The notes beneath the pieces are model-generated. The model ran no database searches. It was not told the DNA's origin and worked only from the letters and a program-made list of their open reading frames with translations. DNA of 64,000 nucleotides from Variovorax gossypii (GTDB taxonomy: Bacteria; Pseudomonadota; Gammaproteobacteria; Burkholderiales; Burkholderiaceae_C). Position numbers and translations under genes: made by a program. Location: assembly GCF_003965815.1 (NCBI RefSeq), contig NZ_RXOE01000001.1:1240001-1304000 (forward strand), in the 5' to 3' direction. This document shows, one piece after another, positions 51,818 to 61,192 of the stretch (position 1 is the stretch's first letter; each line of letters starts with the position of its first letter).

Positions 51818-53521
51818 TCAGGCCGGCACGGCCATCGACACGGCGCGCTGGACCACGTCGCGGGCCATGGCCTGGGCCAGTTCCTGCTCGCCGAGAAACA
51901 CGGTGGCGGAGGTTTCCTGCGTGAGCAGCCGGGCCTCCTGCTCGTTGTGGCTGCGGATCACGGTCTGGATGGTCGGGTTGAGCGTGCGCGCGGTTTCCAT
52001 CATCTGGCGCACGTTCATGGTGTCGGGCGTGGCCACGACCAGCACGCGGGCGCGGGCGATGTGGGCCTGGATCAGCACTGCCGGATCGGCCGCGTCGCCC
52101 CACACGGCCGGGGTGCCGGCCTCGCGCAGCTTCTCGACCAGTTCGCGGTTCTGCTCGGCCACCACGTAGGGGACGTCGTTCGCGTCGAGCTCCGCTGCGA
52201 TGCGGCGCCCCACCCGGCCGTAGCCCACCAGCACCACCTGCCGCGAGAGGTACTTCGCCTCGGTGGTCATGGGCAGTTCGGCCAGCGGGTCGTCGCGCAT
52301 CTCGAGTCCGCGCGCGAAGGAGGAATGGGCATGCAGCCATTTCTGCATCGGCGCGATCAGGCTGAACCACAGCGGATTGGTGGCGATGGAAATCAGCGCC
52401 CCGGCCAGCACCAGGCTCTGCCCTTCCACCGGCAGCAGGCCCAGCGAAACGCCCAGCCCCGCCAGGATGAAAGAGAACTCGCCGATCTGCGCCAGGCTGG
52501 CGCTGACCGTGAGCGCCGTGCCCAGCGGATAGCGGAACACCAGCACCAGCGCGCAGGCCGCGAGCGACTTGCCCAGCACGATGACCAGCACCACCGCCAG
52601 CACCTGCAGCGGCCGCTCGATCAGCACCGAGGGATCGAACAGCATGCCGACCGACACGAAGAACAGCACCGCGAAGGCGTCGCGCAGCGGCAGCGATTCC
52701 TGCGCCGCCCGGTGGGCGAACTGCGACTCGCGCATCACCATGCCGGCGAAGAAGGCGCCCAGCGCGAACGACACGCCGAAGAGCGCAGCCGACGCGTAGG
52801 CGATGCTCACTGCCGCAGCCACCACGCACAGCGTGAACAGCTCGCGCGAGCCGGTACGCGTGACCTGCCAGAGGATCCACGGGAACACGCGCCGCCCCAC
52901 CACCAGCATCAGCGCGACGAAGCCGCCCACCTGCAGCAGCGTGAGGCCCAGCGTCTGCCACAGCGGATCGCCCGATCCGGCAGCACCCGACACGCCCAGC
53001 GTGCCCGCCAGCGGCGGCAGCAGCACGAGCACCAGCACCATCGCCAGGTCTTCCACCACCAGCCAGCCGACGGCGATGCGGCCGGTGAACGAATCGAGGA
53101 TGCCCAGGCTTTCGAGCGCGCGCAGCAGCACGACCGTGCTGGCCACCGACAAGGCCAGCCCGAACACCAGCGCCGCGCCGGGGCTCCAGCCCCACCACAG
53201 GGCCAGGCCGCCGCCGAGCAGCGTGGCCACCGCGATCTGGGCGAGCGCGCCGGGCAGCGCGATCTTGCGCACGGCCAGCAGGTCGTCGAGCGAGAAATGA
53301 AGGCCCACGCCGAACATCAGCAGCATCACGCCGATTTCGGCTAGCTGGGCGGCAATGCCCGCATCGGCCACGAAGCCCGGGGTGAAGGGGCCGATGATCA
53401 CGCCCGCCAGCAGGTAGCCGACCAGCGCCGGCAATCGCAGCCTGGCCGCCAGGAAGCCAAGTATGAGCGCCAGCCCCAGGCCGGCGGCGATCGTGTTGAT
53501 AAGGGAGACGCTGTGGGGCAT
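51818..53521 (-). CDS. ybaL: Kef-type (CPA2) cation:proton antiporter with TrkA-N domain
   Basis: 567 residues from ATG 53521. Twelve or so hydrophobic helices include LALILGFLAARLRLPALVGY, GVMLLMFGVGLHFSLDDLLA and IAVGWLVVEDLAMVLVLVLL. The soluble C-terminus has a Rossmann RCK domain, QVVLVGYGRVGRRIAAELDA with GxGxxG near residue 412, and ARVLVVATPDTMNVRQMME. The overall design matches E. coli YbaL/KefB, which exchange K+ or Na+ for H+ under control of NAD(H) or glutathione adducts. The ion is not determinable from sequence. Confidence 0.9.
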   Translation of the reverse strand: MPHSVSLINTIAAGLGLALILGFLAARLRLPALVGYLLAGVIIGPFTPGFVADAGIAAQLAEIGVMLLMFGVGLHFSLDDLLAVRKIALPGALAQIAVATLLGGGLALWWGWSPGAALVFGLALSVASTVVLLRALESLGILDSFTGRIAVGWLVVEDLAMVLVLVLLPPLAGTLGVSGAAGSGDPLWQTLGLTLLQVGGFVALMLVVGRRVFPWILWQVTRTGSRELFTLCVVAAAVSIAYASAALFGVSFALGAFFAGMVMRESQFAHRAAQESLPLRDAFAVLFFVSVGMLFDPSVLIERPLQVLAVVLVIVLGKSLAACALVLVFRYPLGTALTVSASLAQIGEFSFILAGLGVSLGLLPVEGQSLVLAGALISIATNPLWFSLIAPMQKWLHAHSSFARGLEMRDDPLAELPMTTEAKYLSRQVVLVGYGRVGRRIAAELDANDVPYVVAEQNRELVEKLREAGTPAVWGDAADPAVLIQAHIARARVLVVATPDTMNVRQMMETARTLNPTIQTVIRSHNEQEARLLTQETSATVFLGEQELAQAMARDVVQRAVSMAVPA

Positions 53522-53597
53522 CGCTCCATTTTGCAGGAACGATGCCCGGCCTTTCATTTCGAACGGCCTTCCCGGCCGGCCGTTTCAGGCGGCCTGT

Positions 53598-54941
53598 TCA
53601 GCCCGCCATCTTGCTGGTGCGGGCGGCATCGAGCACCTCGGGCTCCTGCGCCTCCACCCAGCTCTCGTTGTTGAGCCCGGCCCGCAGGCGGGTCTCGTCG
53701 AGTTCGCCGGTCCACTTGGCGACCACGATGGTGGCGACGCCGTTGCCGATCAGGTTGGTCAGCGCGCGGGCTTCCGACATGAAGCGGTCGATGCCCAGGA
53801 TCAGCGCCAGCCCCGCCACCGGCACATGGCCCACCGCCGACAGCGTGGCAGCCAGCACGATGAAGCCGCTGCCCGTGACGCCGGCCGCGCCCTTCGAGGT
53901 GAGCAGCAGCACCGCCAGCAGCGTGATTTCCTGCGTGAGCGTCATCGGCGTGTTGGTCGCCTGCGCGATGAACACGGCCGCCATCGTCAGGTAGATGGAG
54001 GTGCCATCGAGGTTGAACGAGTAGCCGGTCGGTATGACGAGGCCCACGCAGGTCTTGTTCGCGCCCAGGTTCTCCATCTTCTCCATCATGCGCGGCAGCA
54101 CCGATTCGCTGGACGAGGTGCCCAGCACGATCAGCAGTTCTTCCTTGATGTACTTGATGAACTTCCAGATGCTGAATCCGTGGAATCTCGCGATGAGCCC
54201 CAGCACCACGAAGATGAACAGCAGGCAGGTCAGGTAGAAGGTGCCCATCAGCTTGCCAAGCGAGAACAGGCTGCCCAGCCCGTACTTGCCGATGGTGAAG
54301 GCCATTGCGCCGAAGGCACCGATGGGCGCCAGCTTCATGATGTAGTTGACGATGCCGAAGAGCACGTGCGAGCCCTTCTCGATCACGTCGAACACCAGCG
54401 TGCCGCGGCCGCCGAAGCGGTGCAGCGCGAAGCCGAACATCACGGCGATCAGCAGCACCTGCAGGATCTCGCCCTTGGCGAATGCATCCACCACCGTGTT
54501 GGGGATGATGTTCATGATGAAGTCGATCGTGCCGGTCATCTTGCCCGGGCCGGTGTAGGCCGCGATGCTCTTGGTGTCCAGCGTGGCCGGATCGACGTTC
54601 ATGCCCGCGCCGGGTTTGAGCACGTTGACCAGCACCAGCCCCACGATGAGCGCGATGGTGCTCACCACCTCGAAGTACAGCAGCGCGAGGCCACCGGTCT
54701 TGCCGACCTTCTTCATGTCTTCCATGCCGGCGATGCCGACCACCACCGTGCAGAAGATGATCGGCGCGATGATCATCTTGATCAGCTTGATGAAGCCGTC
54801 GCCCAGCGGCTTCATCGCCTCGCCCGCCGCCGGGTAGAAATGGCCGAGCAGCACGCCGATGATCACCGCGGTGATCACCTGCACGTAGAGGGAGCGGTAG
54901 AGCGGGAGCTTTCTGGCGGATGTGCTTGTTGTGCTTTCCAT
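53598..54941 (-). CDS. dctA: C4-dicarboxylate:H+/Na+ symporter DctA
   Basis: 447 residues, the expected length. The DAACS family is evident in [40 protein letters not shown], the serine-rich [20 protein letters not shown] near residue 276 and [20 protein letters not shown]. The C-terminal region [20 protein letters not shown] is also conserved. It imports succinate, malate or fumarate from the periplasm. The gene stands alone with a short leader. Terminator-like sequence at 55021 on the same strand separates it from phbB upstream. Confidence 0.94.
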   Translation of the reverse strand: MESTTSTSARKLPLYRSLYVQVITAVIIGVLLGHFYPAAGEAMKPLGDGFIKLIKMIIAPIIFCTVVVGIAGMEDMKKVGKTGGLALLYFEVVSTIALIVGLVLVNVLKPGAGMNVDPATLDTKSIAAYTGPGKMTGTIDFIMNIIPNTVVDAFAKGEILQVLLIAVMFGFALHRFGGRGTLVFDVIEKGSHVLFGIVNYIMKLAPIGAFGAMAFTIGKYGLGSLFSLGKLMGTFYLTCLLFIFVVLGLIARFHGFSIWKFIKYIKEELLIVLGTSSSESVLPRMMEKMENLGANKTCVGLVIPTGYSFNLDGTSIYLTMAAVFIAQATNTPMTLTQEITLLAVLLLTSKGAAGVTGSGFIVLAATLSAVGHVPVAGLALILGIDRFMSEARALTNLIGNGVATIVVAKWTGELDETRLRAGLNNESWVEAQEPEVLDAARTSKMAG

Positions 54942-55020
54942 GTTTGCCTCCGGAGGGTTGAAGACTGTAGGACGCGTATTCGCGGTTTTCTATCCGTGGA
55001 ACCCGCATCGTCGAAATGAA

Positions 55021-55042
55021 AAGACCCGCCGAAGCGGGTCTT
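55021..55042 (-). terminator. Rho-independent terminator of the phbB transcript
   Basis: Perfect 9-bp stem, AAGACCCGC with GCGGGTCTT, around a TTCG-type tetraloop (CGAA on the plus strand), followed on the minus strand by TTCATTTC. It lies 26 bp after the phbB stop. Confidence 0.9.
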
Positions 55043-55067
55043 GTCGATCAGGTGTAAGTCAGCATGC

Positions 55068-55805
55068 TTAATGCATGTGGAGACCGCCGTTGACGGAGAA
55101 GTCGGCCCCCGTGCTGTAGCCGCCTTCGTCGGTGGCCAGCCACGAAATGATGGAGGCGATTTCGCTCGGCTCGCCCAGGCGCTTGACCGGAATGGTGGCC
55201 ACGATCTTGTCGAGCACTTCCTGGCGGATGGCCTTGACCATGTCGGTGCCGATGTAGCCCGGGCTCACGGTGTTGACCGTCACGCCCTTGTTGGCCAGCT
55301 CCTGTGCGAGCGCCATGGTGAAGCCGTGCATGCCGGCCTTGGCCGCCGAATAGTTGGTCTGGCCCGCCTGGCCCTTGGCGCCGTTGACCGAGCTGATGTT
55401 GATGATGCGGCCCCAGCCCTTTTCGACCATGTCGCCCACCACCTGCTTGGTGACGTTGAACATGCTGTTGAGGTTGGTCTCGATGACCGCGCTCCAGTCC
55501 TCGGGCGTCATCTTGAGGAACATGCGGTCCCGCGTGATGCCGGCGTTGTTCACCAGCACGTCGATGGGGCCGTGCGCGGCCTTGGCGGCGGAGAAGGCTT
55601 CGACGGTGGATTGCCAGTCGCCCACATTGCCGACCGACGCATGGAACTCGAAGCCTGCGGCTTTCTGTTCGGCCAGCCACTTGGCGTAGTCGCGCGTGGG
55701 GCCGCAACCTGCGACCACGGTGAACCCGTCCTTGTAGAGACGCTGGCAGATGGCTGTTCCGATGCCACCCATGCCCCCGGTGACATATGCAACTTTCTTG
55801 CTCAT
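55068..55805 (-). CDS. phbB: Acetoacetyl-CoA reductase PhbB
   Basis: 245 residues from ATG 55805. It is a classical short-chain dehydrogenase: VAYVTGGMGGIGTAICQRLY with GxxxGxG, VLVNNAGITRDRMFLKMTPE, the catalytic Ser in NISSVNGAKGQAGQTNYSAA and the YSAAKAG Tyr/Lys pair. RDRMF/KM and the NVNGAKGQ.G.TNYSAAKAG context are typical of the NADPH-dependent PhaB of polyhydroxybutyrate synthesis (acetoacetyl-CoA to R-3-hydroxybutyryl-CoA). No phaA or phaC gene is in the window. Confidence 0.93.
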   Translation of the reverse strand: MSKKVAYVTGGMGGIGTAICQRLYKDGFTVVAGCGPTRDYAKWLAEQKAAGFEFHASVGNVGDWQSTVEAFSAAKAAHGPIDVLVNNAGITRDRMFLKMTPEDWSAVIETNLNSMFNVTKQVVGDMVEKGWGRIINISSVNGAKGQAGQTNYSAAKAGMHGFTMALAQELANKGVTVNTVSPGYIGTDMVKAIRQEVLDKIVATIPVKRLGEPSEIASIISWLATDEGGYSTGADFSVNGGLHMH

Positions 55806-56010
55806 GAGATTTCCTTTGTGTAATGGCAAAAGCCTGAACGGCCGCCTTCACTCTAGCGAGTTTCAAGCCATGGGCCCTCTGAGGAAAACACTGAGCCAAG
55901 CTTGCAACCAGCTGTCACGAAGAGTGGTCACGAAGCGGCCTTCGTGCCCAGCCTCTATCCTCTCATCCGTGCGTGTCCGCACAGGCAAAAAACCCAAGGA
56001 GTTCCAAAGT

Positions 56011-56658
56011 ATGAATTTCGGGATCATCGTCTTCCCCGACGTCGAGGAACTCGACTTCGTCGGCCCCTGGGAAATGCTCACCATGTGGAGCAAGCTGGCC
56101 GGCGGTCCCGAGCACTGCCTGATCGTGGCCGAGAAGCGCGAGCCGGTGGCCTGCGCCAAGGGCCTTTCCATCAACCCGCACGTTTCCTTCGCCGACTGCC
56201 CCCAGCTCGACTGCCTGCTCGTTCCCGGCGGCATGGGCACGCGCCGCGAGGTCGACAACGTGGTCATGACCCGCTTCCTCGCCGACCAGGCGCCCGGATG
56301 CACCACGCTGATGTCGGTATGCACCGGCGCCTTCGTGCTGCACGCGGCCGGGCTGCTCTCGGGCAAGACCGCGACCACGCACTGGGGATCGCTCGACCGC
56401 CTGCGCGCGCTGGGCGACGTGAAGGTGGTGGAGCAGCGATTCGTGCAGGACGGCAACGTCTGGACCTCGGCCGGGGTATCGGCCGGTACCGACCTGATGC
56501 TCGCCTACATCGCCCACAGCGCGGGCGAGGAAGCCGCCGCCAAGGTGCAGCTGCAGGCCGAGTACTACCCCGCGGACACCGTCTACGGAAACACCGCGAG
56601 CCACGAGCGCGCGCCGGCCTACGTGAAGCGGCCCGGTCCGCGCTCCCACGCGCAATGA
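56011..56658 (+). CDS. DJ-1/PfpI superfamily protein, isonitrile-hydratase-like
   Basis: 215 residues from ATG 56011, preceded by CCAAGGAG. NFGIIVFPDVEELDFVGPWE opens the fold with the conserved Glu, LLVPGGMGTRRE the next strand, and LMSVCTGAFVLHAAGLLSGK carries the nucleophilic Cys at ~101, followed by TTHWGSLD. The TTHW after the Cys is typical of InhA-type isonitrile hydratases and related GATase1-like proteins. It overlaps the CinA gene by ATGA and is divergent from phbB (205-bp gap). Confidence 0.85.
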   Translation: MNFGIIVFPDVEELDFVGPWEMLTMWSKLAGGPEHCLIVAEKREPVACAKGLSINPHVSFADCPQLDCLLVPGGMGTRREVDNVVMTRFLADQAPGCTTLMSVCTGAFVLHAAGLLSGKTATTHWGSLDRLRALGDVKVVEQRFVQDGNVWTSAGVSAGTDLMLAYIAHSAGEEAAAKVQLQAEYYPADTVYGNTASHERAPAYVKRPGPRSHAQ

Positions 56659-57167
56659 GCTCGCCCGTCCTCCCCGAACCGCTGCCCGTGCTCGCGGCGC
56701 GCGTAGGCGAAGCGCTGCGCGCGCGAGGCCAGACTGTGGCGGTGGTCGAGTCGTCGGCAGGTGGCCTGGTGTCGGCCGCCCTGCTCGCCATCGCGGGCGC
56801 CTCGGCGTACTTCAAGGGTGGTGCGGTCGTCTACTCGAGGCGAGCCGGCCGCGCCCTGCTGGACCTGACCGCCGAAGACATGACCGGCATGCGCGGCGAG
56901 ACCGAGCCCTACGCCCGGCTCGTCGCCGGCCGGGTGCGCGACACCCACCACTCGAGCTGGGGCATCGCCGAAAGCGGCGCGGCCGGGCCGTCGCCGAGCC
57001 CGTACGGCGACGTGCCGGGACGCGTGTGCCTCGCGATCGTCGGCCCGGTCACGGTGAGCCGCACCGTCGAGACCGGCGATGCGGACCGACCGGTGAACAT
57101 GGACCTGTTCGCGCGGCACCTGCTCACGCTGTTCGACGAAGTCCTGCGCGAACAGCCCCCGGCCTGA
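56655..57167 (+). CDS. CinA C-terminal domain protein (nicotinamide-nucleotide amidase type)
   Basis: 170 residues from ATG 56655, overlapping the preceding stop (ATGA). ARGQTVAVVESSAGGLVSAA contains the ES-A/C-GG motif, KGGAVVYSRRAGRALL the core strand, and WGIAESGAAGPSPSPYGDVP the second active-site loop. Single-domain CinA (PncC) hydrolyses NMN to NaMN in NAD recycling. Here an Ala sits where PncC has Thr (SSAGG rather than ESCTGG-like), which may alter or abolish activity. Confidence 0.83.
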   Translation: MSSPVLPEPLPVLAARVGEALRARGQTVAVVESSAGGLVSAALLAIAGASAYFKGGAVVYSRRAGRALLDLTAEDMTGMRGETEPYARLVAGRVRDTHHSSWGIAESGAAGPSPSPYGDVPGRVCLAIVGPVTVSRTVETGDADRPVNMDLFARHLLTLFDEVLREQPPA

Positions 57168-57179
57168 CGAAGGAAAAGA

Positions 57180-58199
57180 TCAGTCCGCCTGCACGCCCGC
57201 CGCGCGGATCACCTTGCCCCACTTGGCGACCTCCGCCGTCAGATGCGTACGCAGGCTCTCCGGGGTCTGCTTTTCCACCGGCACGATCTCCGAGCTGAGT
57301 TCGGCCAGCCGGTGCTTCACCATGTCGTCCTGCAGCCCGGCGCGCAGGGCAGCGTTGAGCTTCTCGATCACCGCGGGCGGCGTGCCCTTCGGTGCATAGA
57401 TGCCGTGCCACACCCTCACGTCGAAGCCCTTGAGCCCCTGCTCGTCTAGCGTCGGGATGTTCGGCAGGCTCGACAGCCGCTGCGGCGTGGTCACGCCGAA
57501 CACCTTCACCCGGTTGCCGTCCTTGATGACCGGCGCGGTCTGCGTGGTCTGGTCGCACAGCAGGTCGACCTGCCCGCCCATCAGGTCGTTGAGCGCCGGC
57601 CCTGCACCCTTGTAGGGCACGGTGGTCAGCTGCACCCCGATCTGGTTCATGAACAGCAGCCCGCACAGCTGCGACACCGCGCCCACGCCCGCGTTGGCCA
57701 GCGTGACCTTGTCCTTGTTGGCCTTCACGTAGGCCAGCAGCTCCTGGTAGTTGTTGGCCGGGAAGTCCTTGCGCGACAGCAGCGTCATCGGCACGTCCAG
57801 CACCTGGCCGACGTATTCGAAGTCCTTCAGCGGGTCGTAGTTGAGCTTCTTGTAGAGCGCGGGCGCGGTGGCCATGCCCATGTGATGGATCAGGATGGTG
57901 TAGCCGTTGGGCGCCGCCTTGGCCACCCGCGCGGGCGCGATGGTGCCGCCCGCGCCCACGGTGTTCTCGACGATCACCGGCTGGCCCAGCGACTTGCCCA
58001 TGGGAATGGCCAGCATGCGCGCCACCACGTCGGTCGGACCGCCGGCCGAGTAAGGCACGACCATCGTCACCGGCTTGTCGGGCCATGCGGCCTGCGCCGA
58101 TGCCGGCGCCTGGAAGGCGAGCAGGCAGGCGCCCGCGGACGCGGCGATCAGGGTCTTGAGTTTCCAGGTCTTCTTCGTTGCTCTCGTTGCTCTCGTCAC
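57180..58199 (-). CDS. Bug-family periplasmic solute receptor
   Basis: 339 residues with the signal peptide KTLIAASAGACLLAFQA ending ASAQA; the start could be 57-60 bases downstream of ATG 58199. WPDKPVTMVVPYSAGGPTDV and VIVENTVGAGGTIAPARV with TVPYKGAGPALNDLMGGQVD are clear Bug signatures. It is the terminal gene of a minus-strand cluster (MaoC-CaiB-CitE-Bug), separated from CitE by 30 bp, and so probably delivers the same acid that the CoA-transferase activates. Confidence 0.93.
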   Translation of the reverse strand: MTRATRATKKTWKLKTLIAASAGACLLAFQAPASAQAAWPDKPVTMVVPYSAGGPTDVVARMLAIPMGKSLGQPVIVENTVGAGGTIAPARVAKAAPNGYTILIHHMGMATAPALYKKLNYDPLKDFEYVGQVLDVPMTLLSRKDFPANNYQELLAYVKANKDKVTLANAGVGAVSQLCGLLFMNQIGVQLTTVPYKGAGPALNDLMGGQVDLLCDQTTQTAPVIKDGNRVKVFGVTTPQRLSSLPNIPTLDEQGLKGFDVRVWHGIYAPKGTPPAVIEKLNAALRAGLQDDMVKHRLAELSSEIVPVEKQTPESLRTHLTAEVAKWGKVIRAAGVQAD

Positions 58200-58229
58200 T
58201 TGCTTGTCTCCTTTGTGGTTTGTCTCTGT

Positions 58230-59084
58230 TCAGGATTGCTCTTCGAGCGCGAGCAGGCGTTCGGCCAGCCGCACCACCGGCGCATCGACCATGCGCCCGT
58301 CGAGGCTCACGACACCGCCGCCGGCCGCGCGTATGGCCTCGACCACGCGGCGGGCCCACGCCAGCTCCTGCGCCGTGGGGCCGAGCGCCGCATGGACCGG
58401 CGCGACCTGGTCGGGGTGGATGCACAGCTTGGCGCCGAAGCCGCCGCGCCGGGCGCGCGCGGTGTCCGCCGCCAGCCGGGCGGCGTCGCGCCAGTCGGGT
58501 GTCACGCCGTCGATGGGCGCTGCAAGGCCGGCGCGGCGCGTGGCCAGCAGCAACGCGAGGCGCACCGGCACCAGTTCGGCCTCGTCGGCGTCGCAGGCCA
58601 GGCCCAGGTCGGCCTGGAAATCCAGGTTGCCGAAGGCCAGGCGCAGCACCTGCGGGGCGGCAGCAAGTTCGTCGACCGCAGCAAGGCCAGCGGCCGATTC
58701 GATCAGCGGCACCAGCACGGCCGCCGGTCCGGCGGCGACAGCCAGCCGAGAGAGATCGGCCGCGCGCTCCGCCTTGGGCAGCACGATGCCGGCGATCAGC
58801 CCCTGCGCGACGAGCGCCCCGACCTGCGCGCAATCGTCGTCGTGCCACGGCGTGCCGACCGCGTTGATGCGCACCAGCAGCCGTCGCCGGTCTTCGGCGG
58901 GCAGCGCGGCGAACGAAGATGCCAGTTGCTCGCGCGCCGATGCCTTGCGCTCGGGCGCGACGGCGTCTTCCAGATCGACGATCACGCCGCCCGCCCCGGT
59001 TGCGAGCGCGCGCGCATGACGCTCCGGCCGGTCGGCGGGCACGAAGAGAAAGGCGCGTGCCAGCGAAAGCGGCGGCGCGCTCAC
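58230..59084 (-). CDS. CitE-like CoA-ester lyase (HpcH/HpaI family)
   Basis: 284 residues. ARAFLFVPADRPERHARALA starts the TIM barrel, VIVDLEDAVAPERKASAREQ has the substrate/metal-binding Glu-Asp, LLVRINAVGTPWHDDD the Arg, and VLPKAERAADLSRLAV a further core strand. Relatives cleave citramalyl-CoA, malyl-CoA or beta-methylmalyl-CoA into acyl-CoA plus glyoxylate or pyruvate. The start overlaps the CoA-transferase stop (ATGA). With the CaiB and MaoC partners an (S)-citramalyl-CoA lyase role is attractive but unproven. Confidence 0.87.
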   Translation of the reverse strand: MSAPPLSLARAFLFVPADRPERHARALATGAGGVIVDLEDAVAPERKASAREQLASSFAALPAEDRRRLLVRINAVGTPWHDDDCAQVGALVAQGLIAGIVLPKAERAADLSRLAVAAGPAAVLVPLIESAAGLAAVDELAAAPQVLRLAFGNLDFQADLGLACDADEAELVPVRLALLLATRRAGLAAPIDGVTPDWRDAARLAADTARARRGGFGAKLCIHPDQVAPVHAALGPTAQELAWARRVVEAIRAAGGGVVSLDGRMVDAPVVRLAERLLALEEQS

Positions 59085-60262
59085 ACCGCCCTCGCCTCGC
59101 GCAGGGCCGCGATGTCCGCCTCGCTGCGCCCGAGGCTGCGCAGGATGGCGTCGGTGTGCTCGCCGACCGCCGGGATCGGGTCCATGCGGTAGTCGAAGGC
59201 GCTCTGGCGTCCGGCAGGCAGCAGGGCCGGTATGTCACCCGCGGGCGAGCCCACCTGCCGCCAGCGCTCGCGCGCCTGCAGCTGCGGATGCGCCCACAGG
59301 CCGGCCATGTCGTTCATGCGGGCGTTGGCGATCTGCGCGGTGTCGAGCCGCTCCAGCACCTGCGGCGTGCTCAGCGCGCCGAAGGTCTCGAGGATGATGG
59401 CGCGCAGCGTCTCGCGGTTCTCGTTGCGCCGCGCGTTGCTGTCGAAGCGCGGGTCGGCGGCAAGCCCCGCCTGCAGCAGCACCTTCTCGCAGAAGGTGCG
59501 CCACTCGCGCTCGTTCTGCAGGCCCAGCATCACGGTGCCGCCGTCGCCCGCGGGGAACGGGCCGTACGGGTAGATCGTCGCGTGCGACGCGGCGCTGCGC
59601 GGCGGCGGCGGCGCGCCGTCGTAGGCGTAGTACATCGGGTAGCCCATCCACTCGGCGAGCGATTCGAGCATCGACACGTCGATGTGCGAGCCCTTGCCCG
59701 TCTTGCCGCGCTGGAGCAGCGCCGCGAGGATGCCGGTGTACGCATACATGCCGGCCGCGATGTCGGCGATGGAGTTGCCCGACTTGCAGGGCTCGTCCGG
59801 CGTGCCAGTCACCGAGAGAAAGCCCGCCTCGCTCTGGATCAGCAGGTCGTAGGCCTTCTTGTCGCGGTACGGTCCGTCCTCGCCGTAGCCCGAGATGTCG
59901 CAGACGATGAGCCTCGGGTGCTTCGCCTGCAGCGCCTGCGCGCCCAGCCCCATGCGCGCGGCGGCGCCGGGCGCGAGGTTCTGCACCAGCACGTCGGCAT
60001 CGGCCAGCAACTCCTGCAGCACGGCGAGCGCGGCGGGCTGCTTGAGATCGAGCGTGAGGCTTTCCTTCGAGCGGTTCACCCACACGAAATGCGAGGCCTC
60101 GCCGCCGACGCGGGCGTCATAGGCGCGCGCGAAGTCGCCCACCTCGGGGCGCTCCACCTTGATGACGCGCGCGCCGAGGTCGGCGAGCTGGCGCGTGCAG
60201 AACGGCGCGGCGATCGCGTGTTCGAGAGAGATGACGGTGATGCCGTCCAGGGGTCTTGTCAT
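59081..60262 (-). CDS. CaiB/BaiF family III CoA-transferase
   Basis: 393 residues from ATG 60262. MTRPLDGITVISLEHAIAAP opens the family; ARVIKVERPEVGDFAR binds the CoA region, SFVWVNRSKESLTLDLKQ-like FVWVNRSKESLTLDLKQP follows, and ADADVLVQNLAPGAAARMGL, ICDISGYGEDGPYRDKKAYD (holding the catalytic Asp, near residue 160) and GSHIDVSMLESLAEWMGY are all conserved. It moves CoA between an acyl-CoA and a free acid. It is coupled to the CitE gene and 16 bp after the hydratase gene. Confidence 0.93.
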   Translation of the reverse strand: MTRPLDGITVISLEHAIAAPFCTRQLADLGARVIKVERPEVGDFARAYDARVGGEASHFVWVNRSKESLTLDLKQPAALAVLQELLADADVLVQNLAPGAAARMGLGAQALQAKHPRLIVCDISGYGEDGPYRDKKAYDLLIQSEAGFLSVTGTPDEPCKSGNSIADIAAGMYAYTGILAALLQRGKTGKGSHIDVSMLESLAEWMGYPMYYAYDGAPPPPRSAASHATIYPYGPFPAGDGGTVMLGLQNEREWRTFCEKVLLQAGLAADPRFDSNARRNENRETLRAIILETFGALSTPQVLERLDTAQIANARMNDMAGLWAHPQLQARERWRQVGSPAGDIPALLPAGRQSAFDYRMDPIPAVGEHTDAILRSLGRSEADIAALREARAV

Positions 60263-60278
60263 TTGTTCTTTCTCCCGC

Positions 60279-61175
60279 TCAGGCCAGCACGACCGTGGCC
60301 TGCATCGTGAGCCAGCCGTCGGCGTCCTCGCCCCAGAGCGCAAAGGTCTTTCCGTCGCCCGACGGCTTGCCGTGCACGCGGAACGGCGCGATGTCGAAGG
60401 TCGGCCGCACCGCGCGGAACTCGAAGCGCGCGAGCTGCGCGCCCTGCACGTTGCGGCGCAGCAGGTCGACCAGCAGCGTGGCGATCAGCGGGCCGTGCAC
60501 GATCAGGCCCGGGTAGCCCTCGACCTGCGTGACGTAGCGGCGGTCGTAGTGGATGCGGTGGCCGTTGAAGGTGAGCGCCGAGTAGCGGAAGAGCAGCACG
60601 TCGTCGGGCGCGATGTCGCGGCTGAAGGTGGCGTCCTTCGGCGCTGGCGTGGGCGGCGGGCCCGCTTCGCCAGGTTGCGCCGCAGCGCGGTAGACGATGT
60701 CGTGCTCCTCGGTGAGCGCGAGGCCACGTTCGTTGCGCACCTCGTGGCGCACCAGCACGAACACCAGCTCGCCGGTGCGGCCCGCCTTGTGCGTGACCGA
60801 GACGATGCGCGAGGTGCGCTCCACCTTGTCGCCGACCTGCAGCGGATTGCCCGGCTCCCACGCGAGCCGCCCGCCCGCCCACATGCGGCGCGGCAGCGGC
60901 ACCGGCGGCAGGAAGCCGCCGCGCTTCGCGTGACCGTCCTCGCCGATCTCGGACTGGCGGTGGTGCGGCAGGAAGTAGAGCCAGTGCCACAGCTCGGGCA
61001 GGCGCGTGCCGGCCTGCGGCGGCGCGTCGTCGCGATCGAGCGTGGCGGAAAGCGCGCGCACGGGCGCGGCGGTGATGTCGTCGGCCAGCGTTTCGCTGCG
61101 GCCCTGCCAGGCCTGCAGCTTCGCCAGCGCCTCGCCGTCGATCGCGAGGGGTGAAGTCTGTGTGTCGTTGCTCAT
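60279..61175 (-). CDS. MaoC-like/FAS1-dehydratase-type acyl-CoA hydratase
   Basis: 298 residues from ATG 61175. The N-terminal half resembles the MaoC_dehydrat_N / FAS1-like domain: LPELWHWLYFLPHHRQSEIG, PPVPLPRRMWAGGRLAWEPG. The C-terminal hot-dog domain has FRYSALTFNGHRIHYDRRYV, with the Asn/His and Asp/His hydratase motif, and GYPGLIVHGPLIATLL. The pattern matches mesaconyl-/itaconyl-CoA hydratases. As the first enzyme gene after the Bug gene at 61193, it heads the order MaoC-CaiB-CitE. Confidence 0.87.
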   Translation of the reverse strand: MSNDTQTSPLAIDGEALAKLQAWQGRSETLADDITAAPVRALSATLDRDDAPPQAGTRLPELWHWLYFLPHHRQSEIGEDGHAKRGGFLPPVPLPRRMWAGGRLAWEPGNPLQVGDKVERTSRIVSVTHKAGRTGELVFVLVRHEVRNERGLALTEEHDIVYRAAAQPGEAGPPPTPAPKDATFSRDIAPDDVLLFRYSALTFNGHRIHYDRRYVTQVEGYPGLIVHGPLIATLLVDLLRRNVQGAQLARFEFRAVRPTFDIAPFRVHGKPSGDGKTFALWGEDADGWLTMQATVVLA

Positions 61176-61192
61176 GGATTCCTGTTCGTCAT

